The notes: generated from the letters alone by a model not told the origin. Positions 18,301 through 27,486 are shown, numbered from the stretch's first letter. The stretch: 64,000 bases of DNA from Saccharicrinis carchari (GCF_900182605.1 NZ_FXTB01000001.1:372001-436000); one strand, 5' to 3'. Numbers and translations are program-made.

Positions 18301-19502
18301 ATGCCGTGAGTGCATGGGATTTAATAAAAAGGTTTAGGGGTTTTGTGGTAGGCTGGATATTGGTTATTATTTTATATATATCCTTTTTTCCTAAAATAGC
18401 CCTTTATCTTTTCCCCCAATATAAATATAGGAGGGATAGGCTTGCTGGCAACAAAAGCATAGCCAGGCCGGTAAAAGGTGCTAAACGTTATCTAGTTGCG
18501 ATGCCCGATGAACAGCTTTTTGAATCGGTGCTGAAAACTGATAGGGCAAAAATGTTTGCCCTCCACGACCGCCATCAGCGCGGGGAGTTTATTAAATTTG
18601 ACGCTACGGGCAAGGATTTGTATTTGTTTTGGCAACATGGTATGTTCAAAAAAGTGGAGGAGCTAAAAGAATTTTTGCTGCGCATGAAACAATTACTCAG
18701 TAAAAAACTGTACCGAAGCATTAGTATTGTGTGTTTCGACAATCCGGTGGTGAGTGTGGCAGAACTGCAAGGGTGGATGGAAAAAATAAACGACAACAAG
18801 CCTGAAATAGCTGCGCTTAGGCATCAGCTTACAAATTTGTTAGCGGGTTTCTCCCTGACTTACATACCCTTATTAGATCAACTCGACGAGAGCAGTGCCA
18901 GCCAACATGTTTTTAAAGGGAAATTGGCATGGCTCAACCGCGAGGTCCGAAAGAATGCCTTTTTACTTTCCTGTTATCATGATTTAAAGGAAAAAGAAGA
19001 TTCGTTTGAAGATAACAAAACGGATGGTGTTATTAATGACTACAATGTATATGTTACCCACCTTGTTTTTTTAAGTTACTACCAAAAAATTTGGAACAGT
19101 TGCAGCAATAATGAAAAGTCTGTGTTGTACGATATATCCGAAGACCACGTGATAAACATGCACAAAGAAGGCGTAGTAAGCGAACTGATTAACAAAGGGC
19201 TGGTATGCAACGGTAGATATTTATCTTTGTTTAATCTCAGCTTCACCCACTTTGTAGCCCATCAACAAATGGAAGTGAAGCGGATCAATGCCATTTTGTG
19301 TGCCAGCCATGCCAGCGGTTGGAGCCAATATAGCTTGCCCATAAAATTACTGGCCGTAGCCATACTCATCTTCCTGTTTGTAACCCAACAGGAATTTCTG
19401 AGCGGCCTGCAGTCCATTATCGTATCCGTAGGAGCCATTGTTACTTTTGGTGCACGTTTTTTCAATAATCCTTTTAAATCGGAGGCCAGTCCTGCCAAAT
19501 AA
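15360..19502 (+). CDS. Large multi-pass receptor-like membrane protein with degenerate STAND-type C-terminus
   Basis: A 1380-residue membrane protein. Order: TM1 (about 10-28); an extracytoplasmic region (30-303) starting with a coiled coil; two TM segments (about 305-362); a second extracytoplasmic region (about 365-642) with a Cache-like pattern (YVQNTDRF, GYSFCIIDKNG, YAICVTAEM); a cluster of about six TM segments (643-835); a third extracytoplasmic region (about 840-990); TM (about 991-1018); a cytoplasmic region (1020-1328); and a terminal TM hairpin (1328-1368). The cytoplasmic part ends with a winged-helix-like segment (YYQKIWNSCSNNEKSVLYD, then ELINKGLV), as found after STAND/AAA NTPase modules in Bacteroidota. 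Where a P-loop would be expected (about 1042-1055) there is AMPDEQLFE, with no GxxxxGK[ST]. So it is probably a ligand-sensing membrane protein with an inactive NTPase-like output. No kinase or cyclase domain is seen. Confidence 0.7.
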   Translation: MAKSPSKRFGILLTTSLFIILAMGLYYIYTQNVKENKVKRRAFKVLYRQASDLAEKEKDIRAQYIEPLIIELTGINNAIKEKKDRIDSIQDILIVPTPPLTYNPDLQELSEHLRSKNSEKLANEQLSIQINELNKLEKKKEELHAAFRTSLDAKSTEEDWYLLRGISYNVAHEDPSDSIFIRKEQLFGDVFGAELFKSYAVFRNDTIIYKTAADLSDLKLVQIQKKNEGGNSSNPGSDKSFLLPKTKDKAGYSLINPSENQLLIKIGGQDYQAFIIPVQSVGMTHLVGLMSNNKYLSMKRGFDRGLISAITIFIVLLLLGIPVVKLMVVTPGEAFTIKSMITLLLSGAGLFFMVFFFSLYVSNKTYIKNHIIGHGEHLEQLSGDIELAFNNEIDSMLLQLDVLADVVTDPTVVADLTIPAGSTLLSLGKGFNSLNIQLQRKIKKKAMAKMDSGTYINWLEAFTASLKDTMETVFVLENGKEYKQSPTGINISKRDYVQNTDRFNKNGKYFGFESIFSLNTAKPQVVISKKQPNSDYAICVTAEMHSLNNVVLPYGYSFCIIDKNGKEWFHQNPRNNLRENLFEETDHFPLLKAAVKSRRSNTLSCDYKMKRNLMRIAPLDSDMGLFLVTMCDVNDYYQIFHQSAYMILGSALLIFLFWLVVSFLYRWYNKMNNPSRYQAHSLLYFFPHKEFINKYTRLIILNSAFLILFVLATLMLYDLVYVNHWVRLIGLAGAGLFLWNVKEMQASDSNFTFAHLSITFLSQIALLFSIEYLLGGSFKSWSIVLAIGLLLLINLVLFYILKSKWLKQWNPKWSFKVYFAYIFSFAMAAIFVPLFTIYTVVFNQEITLHFMHQQRYVADKLIERQNRFEKENKQLVVDELNKRGKYYNHIHGLRTTDTRHNGSGKLRILSTENYVQLFGDVRSVLYFINNKIEDRGNLVKPNYISSADSLYVYSIANDKLKLRVKPGGYPYFSSDSALEMDAVSAWDLIKRFRGFVVGWILVIILYISFFPKIALYLFPQYKYRRDRLAGNKSIARPVKGAKRYLVAMPDEQLFESVLKTDRAKMFALHDRHQRGEFIKFDATGKDLYLFWQHGMFKKVEELKEFLLRMKQLLSKKLYRSISIVCFDNPVVSVAELQGWMEKINDNKPEIAALRHQLTNLLAGFSLTYIPLLDQLDESSASQHVFKGKLAWLNREVRKNAFLLSCYHDLKEKEDSFEDNKTDGVINDYNVYVTHLVFLSYYQKIWNSCSNNEKSVLYDISEDHVINMHKEGVVSELINKGLVCNGRYLSLFNLSFTHFVAHQQMEVKRINAILCASHASGWSQYSLPIKLLAVAILIFLFVTQQEFLSGLQSIIVSVGAIVTFGARFFNNPFKSEASPAK

Positions 19503-19838
19503 ACGGGGTTACTAAACCGGTGACTTGCAAGTTGTAGTTACGGATTTTGAAGCGCGTTAGTATCCGATAGGGCAATACGAGCAGGAAAGGAGGACAGATA
19601 ACTATAACTAAGGTACTCGTTGTAGAATTTGAAAACTCTTTTTTACTTTTTTTGAAATCGAAGTGCTTGCATGATAAATTAGTTTTTTTAATAATTTACA
19701 ACGGATCAATACAAGCATCGTATATATCATAATCGTTCCCTAAATACATGCTCTTCGCCCTGTGTTATTATTTGTAATTGCACAGGATTATCCAGTCCCT
19801 TTTAAATGTGTCCTGCAGTTATACGAGAGATTAAGGCT
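19503..19838. other. Intergenic region between converging genes
   Basis: 336 nt after the receptor-like gene. No reading frame with coding character, and no RNA fold recognised apart from the hairpin that starts at 19839. Confidence 0.4.
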
Positions 19839-19877
19839 AAAACTCCGGGCGCGACCTGGATTCGCAGCCGGAGTTTT
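19839..19877. terminator. Bidirectional terminator between receptor-like gene and ilvA
   Basis: A perfect 10-bp inverted repeat (AAAACTCCGG at 19839-19848 and its complement at 19868-19877) with A/T ends, so either strand reads a GC stem running into T residues. It lies 3 nt beyond the ilvA stop, between converging genes. Confidence 0.7.
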
Positions 19878-19880
19878 TGT

Positions 19881-21116
19881 TTATGTAAGCACTTGATATT
19901 GCATCCCCTGCAGGTCAAGCTCGCTAAGTATGTTAGTCAGTTGTGCCGAATCTTGCAGATTAAAGGTAATGGTTACTTGTACGTGCCCCACGGGAACGCT
20001 GGTAGTAGAGCGCTCATGTTCTATCTCATGGATATTGGCTTTCATCCTCTCTAAAATTGCGACAATTAATTTTAATTTCCCGGCTAAATCGGGTATCAGC
20101 ACTTGTATGCGTGCGCGCATGCCATCGTCCATCACCCCTTTGTCTAATATTTGCTCCAATATGGACATGTTTATGTTTCCTCCACTTACCAAAGGCACAA
20201 CTTTTCGTCCTTTGGTGTTGGTTTTATGAAACAATACGGCTGCCATTGCGGCCACGCCCGAGGGCTCGGTGAGTATTTTGGCGCGTTGGAGTAGCAGATA
20301 TGCCGTGCGTGCCATTTCGGCATCGTTCACCACCACCAATTCGTCCACTAATTCGCGCACCACTTCCAGGGTCAGGTTTCCCGGCGATTTAACAGCAATG
20401 CCATCCGCTATGGTATTGGCCGAGTTAAGGGTAATAGCTTTCCCTTTTTCAACTGACAGCTTCATCGACTGTGCCCCGTCGGCTTCCACACCGATTATGC
20501 GTATGCGAGGGTTGAGTTGCTTTAAAGCAATGGCCATGCCGGCAATAAGACCGCCACCCCCTATAGGCACCAGCACATCGTCCACATCTCTTATCTGTTC
20601 AAATATCTCCAGTCCAATAGTGCCCTGACCGGCAATAATGTATGGATCGTTAAAAGGATGCACAAAGGTGGCGCCCGATTCCTTTCCGAAGGCTACTGCT
20701 GCTTTAAAAGCATCGTCGAAGCTGTCGCCGCTCAAAATAACCTCTGCACCATAGGCGCGCGTTGCGATAACTTTTAGCGGTGGGGCAAACTGAGGCATAA
20801 ACACAGTGCTCTTAACGCCCAGACTCGAAGCCGCAAAGGCCACTCCCTGTGCATGATTACCTGCCGATGCACATAGCACGCCGTTGGCCTTTTCCTGCTC
20901 ACTAAGATTTTTGATTTTGTAATAGGCACCCCTTACTTTAAAGGATCCCGTAGTTTGAAAATTTTCCAGCTTAAGATAAACATCCGAACCCGATAGGTTA
21001 GAGAAAGATTTGCTCCGCTCTAAGGGGGTGTGTTTTACAATGTTTTGTAATACGGATTGTGCATTGATTATGTCACTAAAACGGGGTAGGGAGTTCTTAT
21101 TTTCGGAATATGGCAT
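19881..21116 (-). CDS. ilvA: Threonine ammonia-lyase (threonine dehydratase)
   Basis: A 411-residue PLP enzyme converting L-threonine to 2-oxobutanoate and ammonia, the first step towards isoleucine. The PLP-binding Lys is in TGSFKVRG (K60), the substrate loop is SAGNHAQG (84-91), and the Gly-rich phosphate loop is PIGGGG (184-189). A C-terminal ACT-like regulatory domain spans about 330-411. One ACT-like domain and this length match the shorter threonine dehydratase type; E. coli IlvA is about 514 residues with a longer regulatory region, and E. coli TdcB is shorter. Catabolic or biosynthetic use cannot be settled from sequence. No ilv/leu genes adjoin it. A near-consensus TATCTTTA box lies at 21139-21146 on the minus strand. 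Confidence 0.93.
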   Translation of the reverse strand: MPYSENKNSLPRFSDIINAQSVLQNIVKHTPLERSKSFSNLSGSDVYLKLENFQTTGSFKVRGAYYKIKNLSEQEKANGVLCASAGNHAQGVAFAASSLGVKSTVFMPQFAPPLKVIATRAYGAEVILSGDSFDDAFKAAVAFGKESGATFVHPFNDPYIIAGQGTIGLEIFEQIRDVDDVLVPIGGGGLIAGMAIALKQLNPRIRIIGVEADGAQSMKLSVEKGKAITLNSANTIADGIAVKSPGNLTLEVVRELVDELVVVNDAEMARTAYLLLQRAKILTEPSGVAAMAAVLFHKTNTKGRKVVPLVSGGNINMSILEQILDKGVMDDGMRARIQVLIPDLAGKLKLIVAILERMKANIHEIEHERSTTSVPVGHVQVTITFNLQDSAQLTNILSELDLQGMQYQVLT

Positions 21117-21545
21117 AGTTATATTTTTAAAGCTTGCATAAAGATACTAAGCCTTTTCGATTAATAAAGGGATTAATTCAAAATGCATGTTTTTTTCAGG
21201 CTAAGCGTATCGTATTTCTGTTGTCGCTCATTAAAAACAGAAGGGAGGCATACAAAATAATCGGTTTGGATACTTTTGAATAGTAACCGAAAAACTATCA
21301 TCGCGCAACCTTTAAGGTATTTGTACGTCTTTATTATTGGGTTCTTAAATGCTAACCCTAATATAGCTCGTGCCAATTTTCATCGGTAATAATGATGATT
21401 TGTTATGTATATATTGAACTCCGGACAGATGCATATAACTTGCGAACGGCCTCCTGAAAAGTATTATTTGTCGCAAAGTACTGCGGAATTGGAGAAGCTC
21501 TTTCTTGTCAGGGAAACCTGTTATCTTACCCAAAAAACCAAAAAT
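21117..21545. other. Divergent intergenic region
   Basis: 429 nt between the start of ilvA and the preferred start of the lipoprotein gene. It should hold both promoters. An upstream in-frame extension of the lipoprotein frame (from 21405) and a minus-strand frame (21173-21376) have no coding features. Confidence 0.4.
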
Positions 21546-22283
21546 ATGTACCTATCTAAAAAAATACTTAGCTGTTTATTTGTGTTGGTTATGCCATTTA
21601 CCGCATGTCAGCACAGTGTTAGCCTTAGCACGAACGTAAGCGTAAATTTTGACTATTTGAAGGGTACCTGGTTACAAAAAGAAAGTGAAATCTTAACTTT
21701 TGTTGATTTTTATTCGCCCCATGAAGCACGTTTTGTGCATGCTGCTAATATGGAAGTGGTATACGATACTTTTTATTACGCAATAGAAGGTAATCAAATG
21801 TCTATCAAATGGAAACAATCAGAAGCACAAGAAACTCTGCATCAATTGACTAAAGTGGATGAACGTACTTTTAAGCTGTCCAACTTTACCGTTATCCCTG
21901 AAAATCCGGATATTTTCTATCTGAAAAAAGAAATCGTTACAGATACATTCAACGATACTATTGAAATAGCTACAGATAAAATATACTGTGATAAGGTGAA
22001 CGGATTTTGTTTGCAGATGCTATCTGTACCTGCCGATTCCAGATGTCCCGAGGGTGCTGAATGTGTATGGGCCGGTGATGCACATGTTGTGTTTGATATG
22101 GTATTTGATAATAAGGGCGGTAGACAGCATTTCACCTTACATACCAATGCTGCATTCGCCACGGACACGCTTATAAACAATATCAGGCTTACACTCATTG
22201 AGTTACTTCCATACCCCGTTCTCAATCAAACGATCAAGCCAAAAGATTACATTGTTAAAGTAGTTGTGGAAAAGATAGAATAA
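21546..22283 (+). CDS. Putative lipoprotein with DSRCPxxxxCVWAG motif
   Basis: The ATG at 21546 is chosen because it gives a lipoprotein signal: a hydrophobic run then PFTAC, with the lipidated Cys near residue 20. The reading frame is open from 21405 but that part is not export-like. The mature protein (about 225 residues) has two parts. The first is a lipocalin/META-like half (YLKGTWLQKESE, then Y-rich strands). The second half contains a CDKVNGFCLQ segment and the DSRCPEGAECVWAGDA motif, in which paired Cys probably form disulfides. That motif recurs in small Bacteroidota lipoproteins of unknown function. It stands alone, converging with the helicase-nuclease gene 37 nt downstream. Confidence 0.7.
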   Translation: MYLSKKILSCLFVLVMPFTACQHSVSLSTNVSVNFDYLKGTWLQKESEILTFVDFYSPHEARFVHAANMEVVYDTFYYAIEGNQMSIKWKQSEAQETLHQLTKVDERTFKLSNFTVIPENPDIFYLKKEIVTDTFNDTIEIATDKIYCDKVNGFCLQMLSVPADSRCPEGAECVWAGDAHVVFDMVFDNKGGRQHFTLHTNAAFATDTLINNIRLTLIELLPYPVLNQTIKPKDYIVKVVVEKIE

Positions 22284-22320
22284 GCACTATTTAACCTGAA
22301 ATATTTACAAATTATCCGGG

Positions 22321-25300
22321 CTAAAATAAACTTCCTTGAACAAAACCCGTTGAAACGGGAACAATCTTATTTAGGGTAACATACCAAATGTAGCCTTTTA
22401 CCTTGCTGTGCCCCATATCTTTAACCTGACGTACATATTGTGCTACCTGTTTTTCGTATTTGGGTTCCTGCTTGTCGCCAAACTTATAATCGATAACATG
22501 CACTTCCTTGTCCAGAAATACTACACGGTCGGGTCTGTAGGTGCCGCTTTTTGTTAAGATGGCATTTTCGGATTTTACCCGGTTAGCCGGATCGAACCAG
22601 GCTTTGGTTTCGGGTTTGCTGATGAGTGAGGCAATTTGTGTATTTAATATTTGCTTTTCATTTTCCGATAGTTTCCCTTCAAAAAGCATTTTTGTTAAAG
22701 CGCTATCGATATCTTTGGCAGTACGGATATATTCAAATGCTTCGTGCATTACCTTACCGTAGTTTATTTTGCTCTGCTTGCCATCTGTAGTAAAATAATC
22801 GTCGCTATCGGTTTTTATGGCTATTTGCACATCGTCCAGTAACTTATTAGTGAAAGGTTTTAGCACTTCGCTTACCATTTCACTTTTGTTGTTATTTCTC
22901 CCGGGTTTTGGTATTTCGCCGTAACACAACAGGCCGTTTTCTTTGTCCCAGTATTTTGCCAGGTCGATAAAGCCGGGTTGCTTGTTATACACCTGTTTGT
23001 CTATGGTCAGATACATTAAATCAGAAACACTTTTGAGTTGTTTTTTGTACGTTTTTGAAGGACCATCGCCGTAGGTGAGCAACACTTCGCAGCTGCGTGT
23101 GGTAGCAACATACAACAGGTTCAGACTGTCCACATATTGGTAAAGGCGTTCCTTAAAATAGTCCTCTTTAAATTGGGTGTTTTGCAGGCGCGATGTATAG
23201 GTTACGGGTAATAATGGTATTTGGTTAAAGGGCGTTTTATTGGGTCGGCACCATATAATGTTATTGTTTATTTCCGTGTCGAGTTTCCAGTTGCAGTAGG
23301 GGATCAGTACCACCTTAAACTCTAATCCCTTTGATTTGTGGATAGTCATAATTTTAATGGCTTCCTGATTGTCGGGAACGGCTACTGCTTCTGTTTTACC
23401 TTTGTCGTCCCACCACTCAATAAAGGCACTCAAATCGGGGAAGTAATCTTTAATAAACTGGTTGGTGCAGTTGATAAATGCTTGTATGTAGATACCTTGC
23501 TTTTCTTTAATATCAGGGGGTAGATTATAAGCCAGCATTTCAACCAGTTCCAACAGGGGTTTTTGCCGCTGTGTGAGCAGTTGATTTATCCACTCGTACG
23601 CCTGTTGCGCAAAACCTTTTTCTGTATCTAAATCAAATAACTTTCCCACCTCAATGGGCATTGTGTGCTCCGGTGCATGAAGCAGTTGATGGTTTAAAAC
23701 CATTTCGGCCTTAAGAATAAGGTTGTTTGGGTTATGAAGATATTTAATTTGTGCCATCATAAAGTTAACGGCCGAGGAACCCGATAAAAATAAAGATTCG
23801 TTGGAAATGACCGGTATGCCGTTGCCGGATTCCGAATAGGTGCCTGAAAGTAGTGCGTTGGCAACGGTTTCCCCTTCGTCTTTTTTTCGTACTAAAACAC
23901 AAAAATCGCTGTACCTGTATCCCTGAGCCACGAGTTTTTCAATATGCTGCACCATATCACTAAGCATGCGTTCATCGTAAGTCAGTGCTTTATCCGGGGC
24001 ATAAAATCTTGCTCGTATATGTCCTTGGTTCGCAGCAAGGTTGGAGGGGGTGTGCTGATGCACATCGGCATAGGCTTGCGAAATTTTGTTGCCAAATTCA
24101 GCAATAAAGGCCTGGTCTTGTATGTGGTCGGCAAAAAGTGCATTAAAGTCGTTTTGGATGGCATGTGCACCCGAAACAAACAGGGTGTTATTAAAGGCTA
24201 CGATATTGGAAAGGCTACGCCAGTTTTTGTCTAAGGATAGTGTTTGGCTACCGTATTGCGCAAAGTCGTGCTCCACGGCGTTGGCCAGCAGGTTCCAGTC
24301 GGAATTGCGCCAACGGTAAATCGATTGTTTTACATCGCCTACAATAAGGCTGGTTTGGTCCGTAGCCAATGAGTTTTCTATCAGCGGCTTAAAATTAAGC
24401 CATTGCAGCTTCGAGGTGTCCTGAAACTCGTCTATCATAAAATTCTGAAAGCGCGTACCCATCTTCTCATATATAAAAGGGGTGTCGTTTTGGTCAATTA
24501 TTTTGTGCAGAAAATGTGATGAGTCGGCAATCAAAAAAATATTTTCGTCGCGACAGATGGCTTGTACTTCGCGGGCTATGTCGGCGATAATGCCAAGTGC
24601 AAAATAGTTTTGCGCGATAACCTTTGCCGTGTTATAGATTTCGAATTCACGCTCCAATAAATCAAGGGCTTTTTTAATTAAATTGTTGAGCGATGGATAG
24701 ATATCGGCGATCTGCTGATTTATAGCTAGCGAATTTTCCTTGCGTCCCCATTTTTCGGGTTCGTCTATAATTTTAAGTAGGGTAGCGGTGGGTTCAAAAT
24801 CGCGCAGTTCCTTCAGTTTTTCAAAATATTTAAGTGGTGTGCGGCTTTTGCCTGTAAAAGCATCATATGGTAATCCGCTTTTGCTTATCACACTGCTGCC
24901 TTGTTGTCCGATGTTCTGCATCTTTGCCTCAAAATCCTTTACTATCACTAGTATCTGATTAAGGTAATCCTGTAAGTGGGTTTTGTTGCCGATGCTGTTG
25001 AAAATATCACGACTCTCCAACTGAAAAAGCTCGTTAAATATTTCGGTTCCCAGGCTGTTTAGGTCGTTGCTCAGGTTCCAGCTTTTTCCCTGGCTGAGCT
25101 TTTGTTGTGCAAACCTTACCAGCCAATCTTTGAGGTGAGCATGCTCGGGTAAATCTATTTTCATCAACAGATGGTCTACGGCTTTTTGGAGGATACCTGA
25201 GGTGTTCAGTTCAATTTTAAAGCCACTCTCCAATCCCGCTTCACGAGCAAAGGAGCGTATGATACGTTGAAAAAAACTGTCGATGGTGCTTACGGAAAAA

Positions 25301-25602
25301 TTGGAAAAATCGTGAAGTAAATAGCTCAGTAACACCTGTGCCTTCTTCCTTACTTCTCCTTCGTTCAGCTTAAATGCTGCCATTAAATCCGCTACGTAAT
25401 CGTCTGTTTTATTTGTGGAAATCTCAAATAGTTTTTCCAGGATACGGCTTTTCATCTCGCCGGTAGCCTTATTGGTAAAGGTAACGGCTAATGTGTTGAG
25501 GTAACTATTGGGATTGGCGAATAGCAAAAAGAGATACTCTTTAGTAAGTGTAAATGTTTTGCCCGAACCGGCCGAAGCCCGGTATATTTTAAGTTGTGAC
25601 AT
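22321..25602 (-). CDS. UvrD/RecB-type helicase-nuclease (AddA-like)
   Basis: A 1093-residue superfamily I DNA helicase with a fused nuclease. The Walker A P-loop is ASAGSGKT at the very N-terminus (about residues 9-16), and VTFTNKATGEMKSRI (motif Ia) follows. The DEFQDTSKLQW segment is motif II, VGDVKQSIYRWR motif III, MTIHKSKGLEF motif V and LLYVATTRSCEVLLTY motif VI. A RecB/AddA-type PD-(D/E)XK nuclease is at the C-terminus, with VIDYKFGDKQ (about 1031-1040) and a QVAQY helix. AddA with its partner AddB resects double-strand breaks; no addB-like gene adjoins it here. The upstream gene, the lipid kinase, is 67 nt away and unrelated. Confidence 0.9.
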   Translation of the reverse strand: MSQLKIYRASAGSGKTFTLTKEYLFLLFANPNSYLNTLAVTFTNKATGEMKSRILEKLFEISTNKTDDYVADLMAAFKLNEGEVRKKAQVLLSYLLHDFSNFSVSTIDSFFQRIIRSFAREAGLESGFKIELNTSGILQKAVDHLLMKIDLPEHAHLKDWLVRFAQQKLSQGKSWNLSNDLNSLGTEIFNELFQLESRDIFNSIGNKTHLQDYLNQILVIVKDFEAKMQNIGQQGSSVISKSGLPYDAFTGKSRTPLKYFEKLKELRDFEPTATLLKIIDEPEKWGRKENSLAINQQIADIYPSLNNLIKKALDLLEREFEIYNTAKVIAQNYFALGIIADIAREVQAICRDENIFLIADSSHFLHKIIDQNDTPFIYEKMGTRFQNFMIDEFQDTSKLQWLNFKPLIENSLATDQTSLIVGDVKQSIYRWRNSDWNLLANAVEHDFAQYGSQTLSLDKNWRSLSNIVAFNNTLFVSGAHAIQNDFNALFADHIQDQAFIAEFGNKISQAYADVHQHTPSNLAANQGHIRARFYAPDKALTYDERMLSDMVQHIEKLVAQGYRYSDFCVLVRKKDEGETVANALLSGTYSESGNGIPVISNESLFLSGSSAVNFMMAQIKYLHNPNNLILKAEMVLNHQLLHAPEHTMPIEVGKLFDLDTEKGFAQQAYEWINQLLTQRQKPLLELVEMLAYNLPPDIKEKQGIYIQAFINCTNQFIKDYFPDLSAFIEWWDDKGKTEAVAVPDNQEAIKIMTIHKSKGLEFKVVLIPYCNWKLDTEINNNIIWCRPNKTPFNQIPLLPVTYTSRLQNTQFKEDYFKERLYQYVDSLNLLYVATTRSCEVLLTYGDGPSKTYKKQLKSVSDLMYLTIDKQVYNKQPGFIDLAKYWDKENGLLCYGEIPKPGRNNNKSEMVSEVLKPFTNKLLDDVQIAIKTDSDDYFTTDGKQSKINYGKVMHEAFEYIRTAKDIDSALTKMLFEGKLSENEKQILNTQIASLISKPETKAWFDPANRVKSENAILTKSGTYRPDRVVFLDKEVHVIDYKFGDKQEPKYEKQVAQYVRQVKDMGHSKVKGYIWYVTLNKIVPVSTGFVQGSLF

Positions 25603-25669
25603 AAAGTGTCGAAGTTTTTATTTGGGTGTTAAGGTGTTATTCACCTGAAAATCTATCTTAACCCAATTA

Positions 25670-26674
25670 CTAAGGATTATATAGTCCGCTGAAATATTCA
25701 CTCAGTTTTGTTTTCCACTTCGCATCAAAGCCCAGGGATTCAGCCATATTAGGGATGATTTCTTTTAAGGGATCTAATATAGAGTTTTCGATCAGTGTTT
25801 TTGGTGGTACTATTATTTTAAGCGATAAAGGTTGAATTTGGATGGTGGCCTTGTTACCCAGCGATACGGGCTCGCCGTCGATATGGGCTTTGAGTTCTGT
25901 AGGATGTTCAATTTCAATCAGTTTGGCACGTACAACCTCATCTTTATCGTTTTTATTAAGTGATTTATCCAACAGACTCAATACCATGGCAGGTGCATTA
26001 ATCTTGGCAAAATCGGGAATAATGCACACATCGATAAAGCCATCGTTAATTAGGGCATTGGGTGCTATGTGAATATTGTTACCATACTGTGAGGAGTTGG
26101 CAAAACTCACCAAAAAAGCCTTGCGGTTATATGTTTTGCCATCTATTTTTAGCTGATAACTTTCGGATTTATAACTCGCAAATTCGGAGGTTATCAGTTG
26201 TAAGTAACCCAGTGGGCCACGTAACCTCTTCCCTTCAAAATTATGGCTTATATGGGCATCAAAACCAATGCCTGCCACATTTACCGAGCAGTATTGGTTC
26301 ACCTTCATGGTATCTATTCTTTTCTCCAAAAAACTATTTAGGCATTGAACGGCCTTGTTCATCCGCATGGGTATCTCCATGTAACGAGCCAATCCGTTGC
26401 CTGATCCGGCTGGCACAATGGCCAGGGCTGTATCGCTGCCCACCAGTTTAGACGCCACCTCGTTTACCGTTCCGTCGCCACCAACGGCCACCACGGCATG
26501 GTAACGTCCCACCGCTTGTCCGGCTAGCTCACGCGCATGCCCCTTGTACCGAGTGTAACTGATGTCAACCGATAAATTATCGTGGTCCAGATCGGTTTCA
26601 ATAGAGCGCTCCACCGTTTTTTGTTTCCCTATGCCGGATACCGGGTTGATCAGAAAAAGAACTTTCTTTGTCAT
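25670..26674 (-). CDS. Diacylglycerol/lipid kinase family protein (YegS/DagK-like)
   Basis: A 334-residue lipid kinase. The start at 26674 (MTKKVLFLINPVSG) is preferred over 26713 because the family begins with this strand and NPxSG motif. Nucleotide-binding GGDGTVNEV is at about 65-73 and the PAGSGNGLARYMEIP segment follows, both hallmarks of the DAGK catalytic domain. Residues after 150 form the beta-rich second domain. Members phosphorylate diacylglycerol or related lipids at the membrane; the exact substrate is not predictable. It lies upstream of the helicase-nuclease gene on the same strand and diverges from the PAP2 phosphatase gene, so lipid kinase and lipid phosphatase genes are back to back. 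Confidence 0.9.
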   Translation of the reverse strand: MTKKVLFLINPVSGIGKQKTVERSIETDLDHDNLSVDISYTRYKGHARELAGQAVGRYHAVVAVGGDGTVNEVASKLVGSDTALAIVPAGSGNGLARYMEIPMRMNKAVQCLNSFLEKRIDTMKVNQYCSVNVAGIGFDAHISHNFEGKRLRGPLGYLQLITSEFASYKSESYQLKIDGKTYNRKAFLVSFANSSQYGNNIHIAPNALINDGFIDVCIIPDFAKINAPAMVLSLLDKSLNKNDKDEVVRAKLIEIEHPTELKAHIDGEPVSLGNKATIQIQPLSLKIIVPPKTLIENSILDPLKEIIPNMAESLGFDAKWKTKLSEYFSGLYNP

Positions 26675-26790
26675 TCTTATGTATGGTTTACCAATTACAA
26701 ATCTACAAAACAATGTTGAATAAGCGGATTGTTTTTATATTAGCGGTCAATATTATTTATATTTAAAATAAACCCCAAATTATTTGCACG

Positions 26791-27486
26791 ATGGACGCTC
26801 TATTACAACTCGATGCACAATTGCTTTTATGGCTAAATTATTTTCATACTGCCTTTTTCGATAAGGCTTTTTGGCTCACCTCGGATACTTTGGTGTGGGT
26901 TCCCATGTATCTTGTGTTATTGTATGCCATCGTAAAAGGACAAAAATGGCAGAGCTGGATAACGGTGTTGGCACTGATTGTAATGGTGGTTTTGTGCGAT
27001 CGTATTTCTACCGATATTTTTAAATATGGCTTTGAACGCTTGCGACCAACGCATGATGAGGAATTAAAAGATATTGTTAAAACGGTGTTCGGGTACCGGG
27101 GTGGTAAATTTGGTTTTGTGTCGTCGCATGCTACCAACACTATTGGCTTGGCTGTGTTTAGCTCTTTGTTGTTCCGCAATACATATTACACCGCATTTAT
27201 GTTAATATGGTCTGTGCTTGTAAGTTATTCGCGCATTTATCTTGGCGTTCATTTTCCGGGTGATGTGATTGGTGGACTTTTACTGGGAGCATTGTTGGGT
27301 TACCTGGTTTATAAAGTATATCAGATAGTAATGACCCGATATGCCCAAGCGGGTCATTTAAAAAAGAAGGAAATAAAAAAACATATAGCAGCTACATTTA
27401 ACCAACGCCAGATACATCAGATCATATTTACCGGTCTATTAACTTTTGTGCTGATATTGATATTTTCGAAGGTTATGCCCGTATAG
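26791..27486 (+). CDS. PAP2-type phosphatase, membrane-bound
   Basis: A 231-residue multi-pass membrane phosphatase of the PAP2 superfamily. All three catalytic motifs are present: K78-x6-R85-P86, SSH at 111-113 (the usual PSGH motif with Ser and Ala replacing Pro and Gly), and SR at 147-148 with H154 and D158. About six TM segments surround them, and the C-terminus has a Lys-rich cytoplasmic loop and one more TM. Such enzymes remove phosphate from undecaprenyl pyrophosphate or phosphatidate. The upstream ATTATTTG sequence ends only 4 nt before the ATG, so the leader may be very short. It faces the lipid kinase gene divergently. Confidence 0.9.
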   Translation: MDALLQLDAQLLLWLNYFHTAFFDKAFWLTSDTLVWVPMYLVLLYAIVKGQKWQSWITVLALIVMVVLCDRISTDIFKYGFERLRPTHDEELKDIVKTVFGYRGGKFGFVSSHATNTIGLAVFSSLLFRNTYYTAFMLIWSVLVSYSRIYLGVHFPGDVIGGLLLGALLGYLVYKVYQIVMTRYAQAGHLKKKEIKKHIAATFNQRQIHQIIFTGLLTFVLILIFSKVMPV

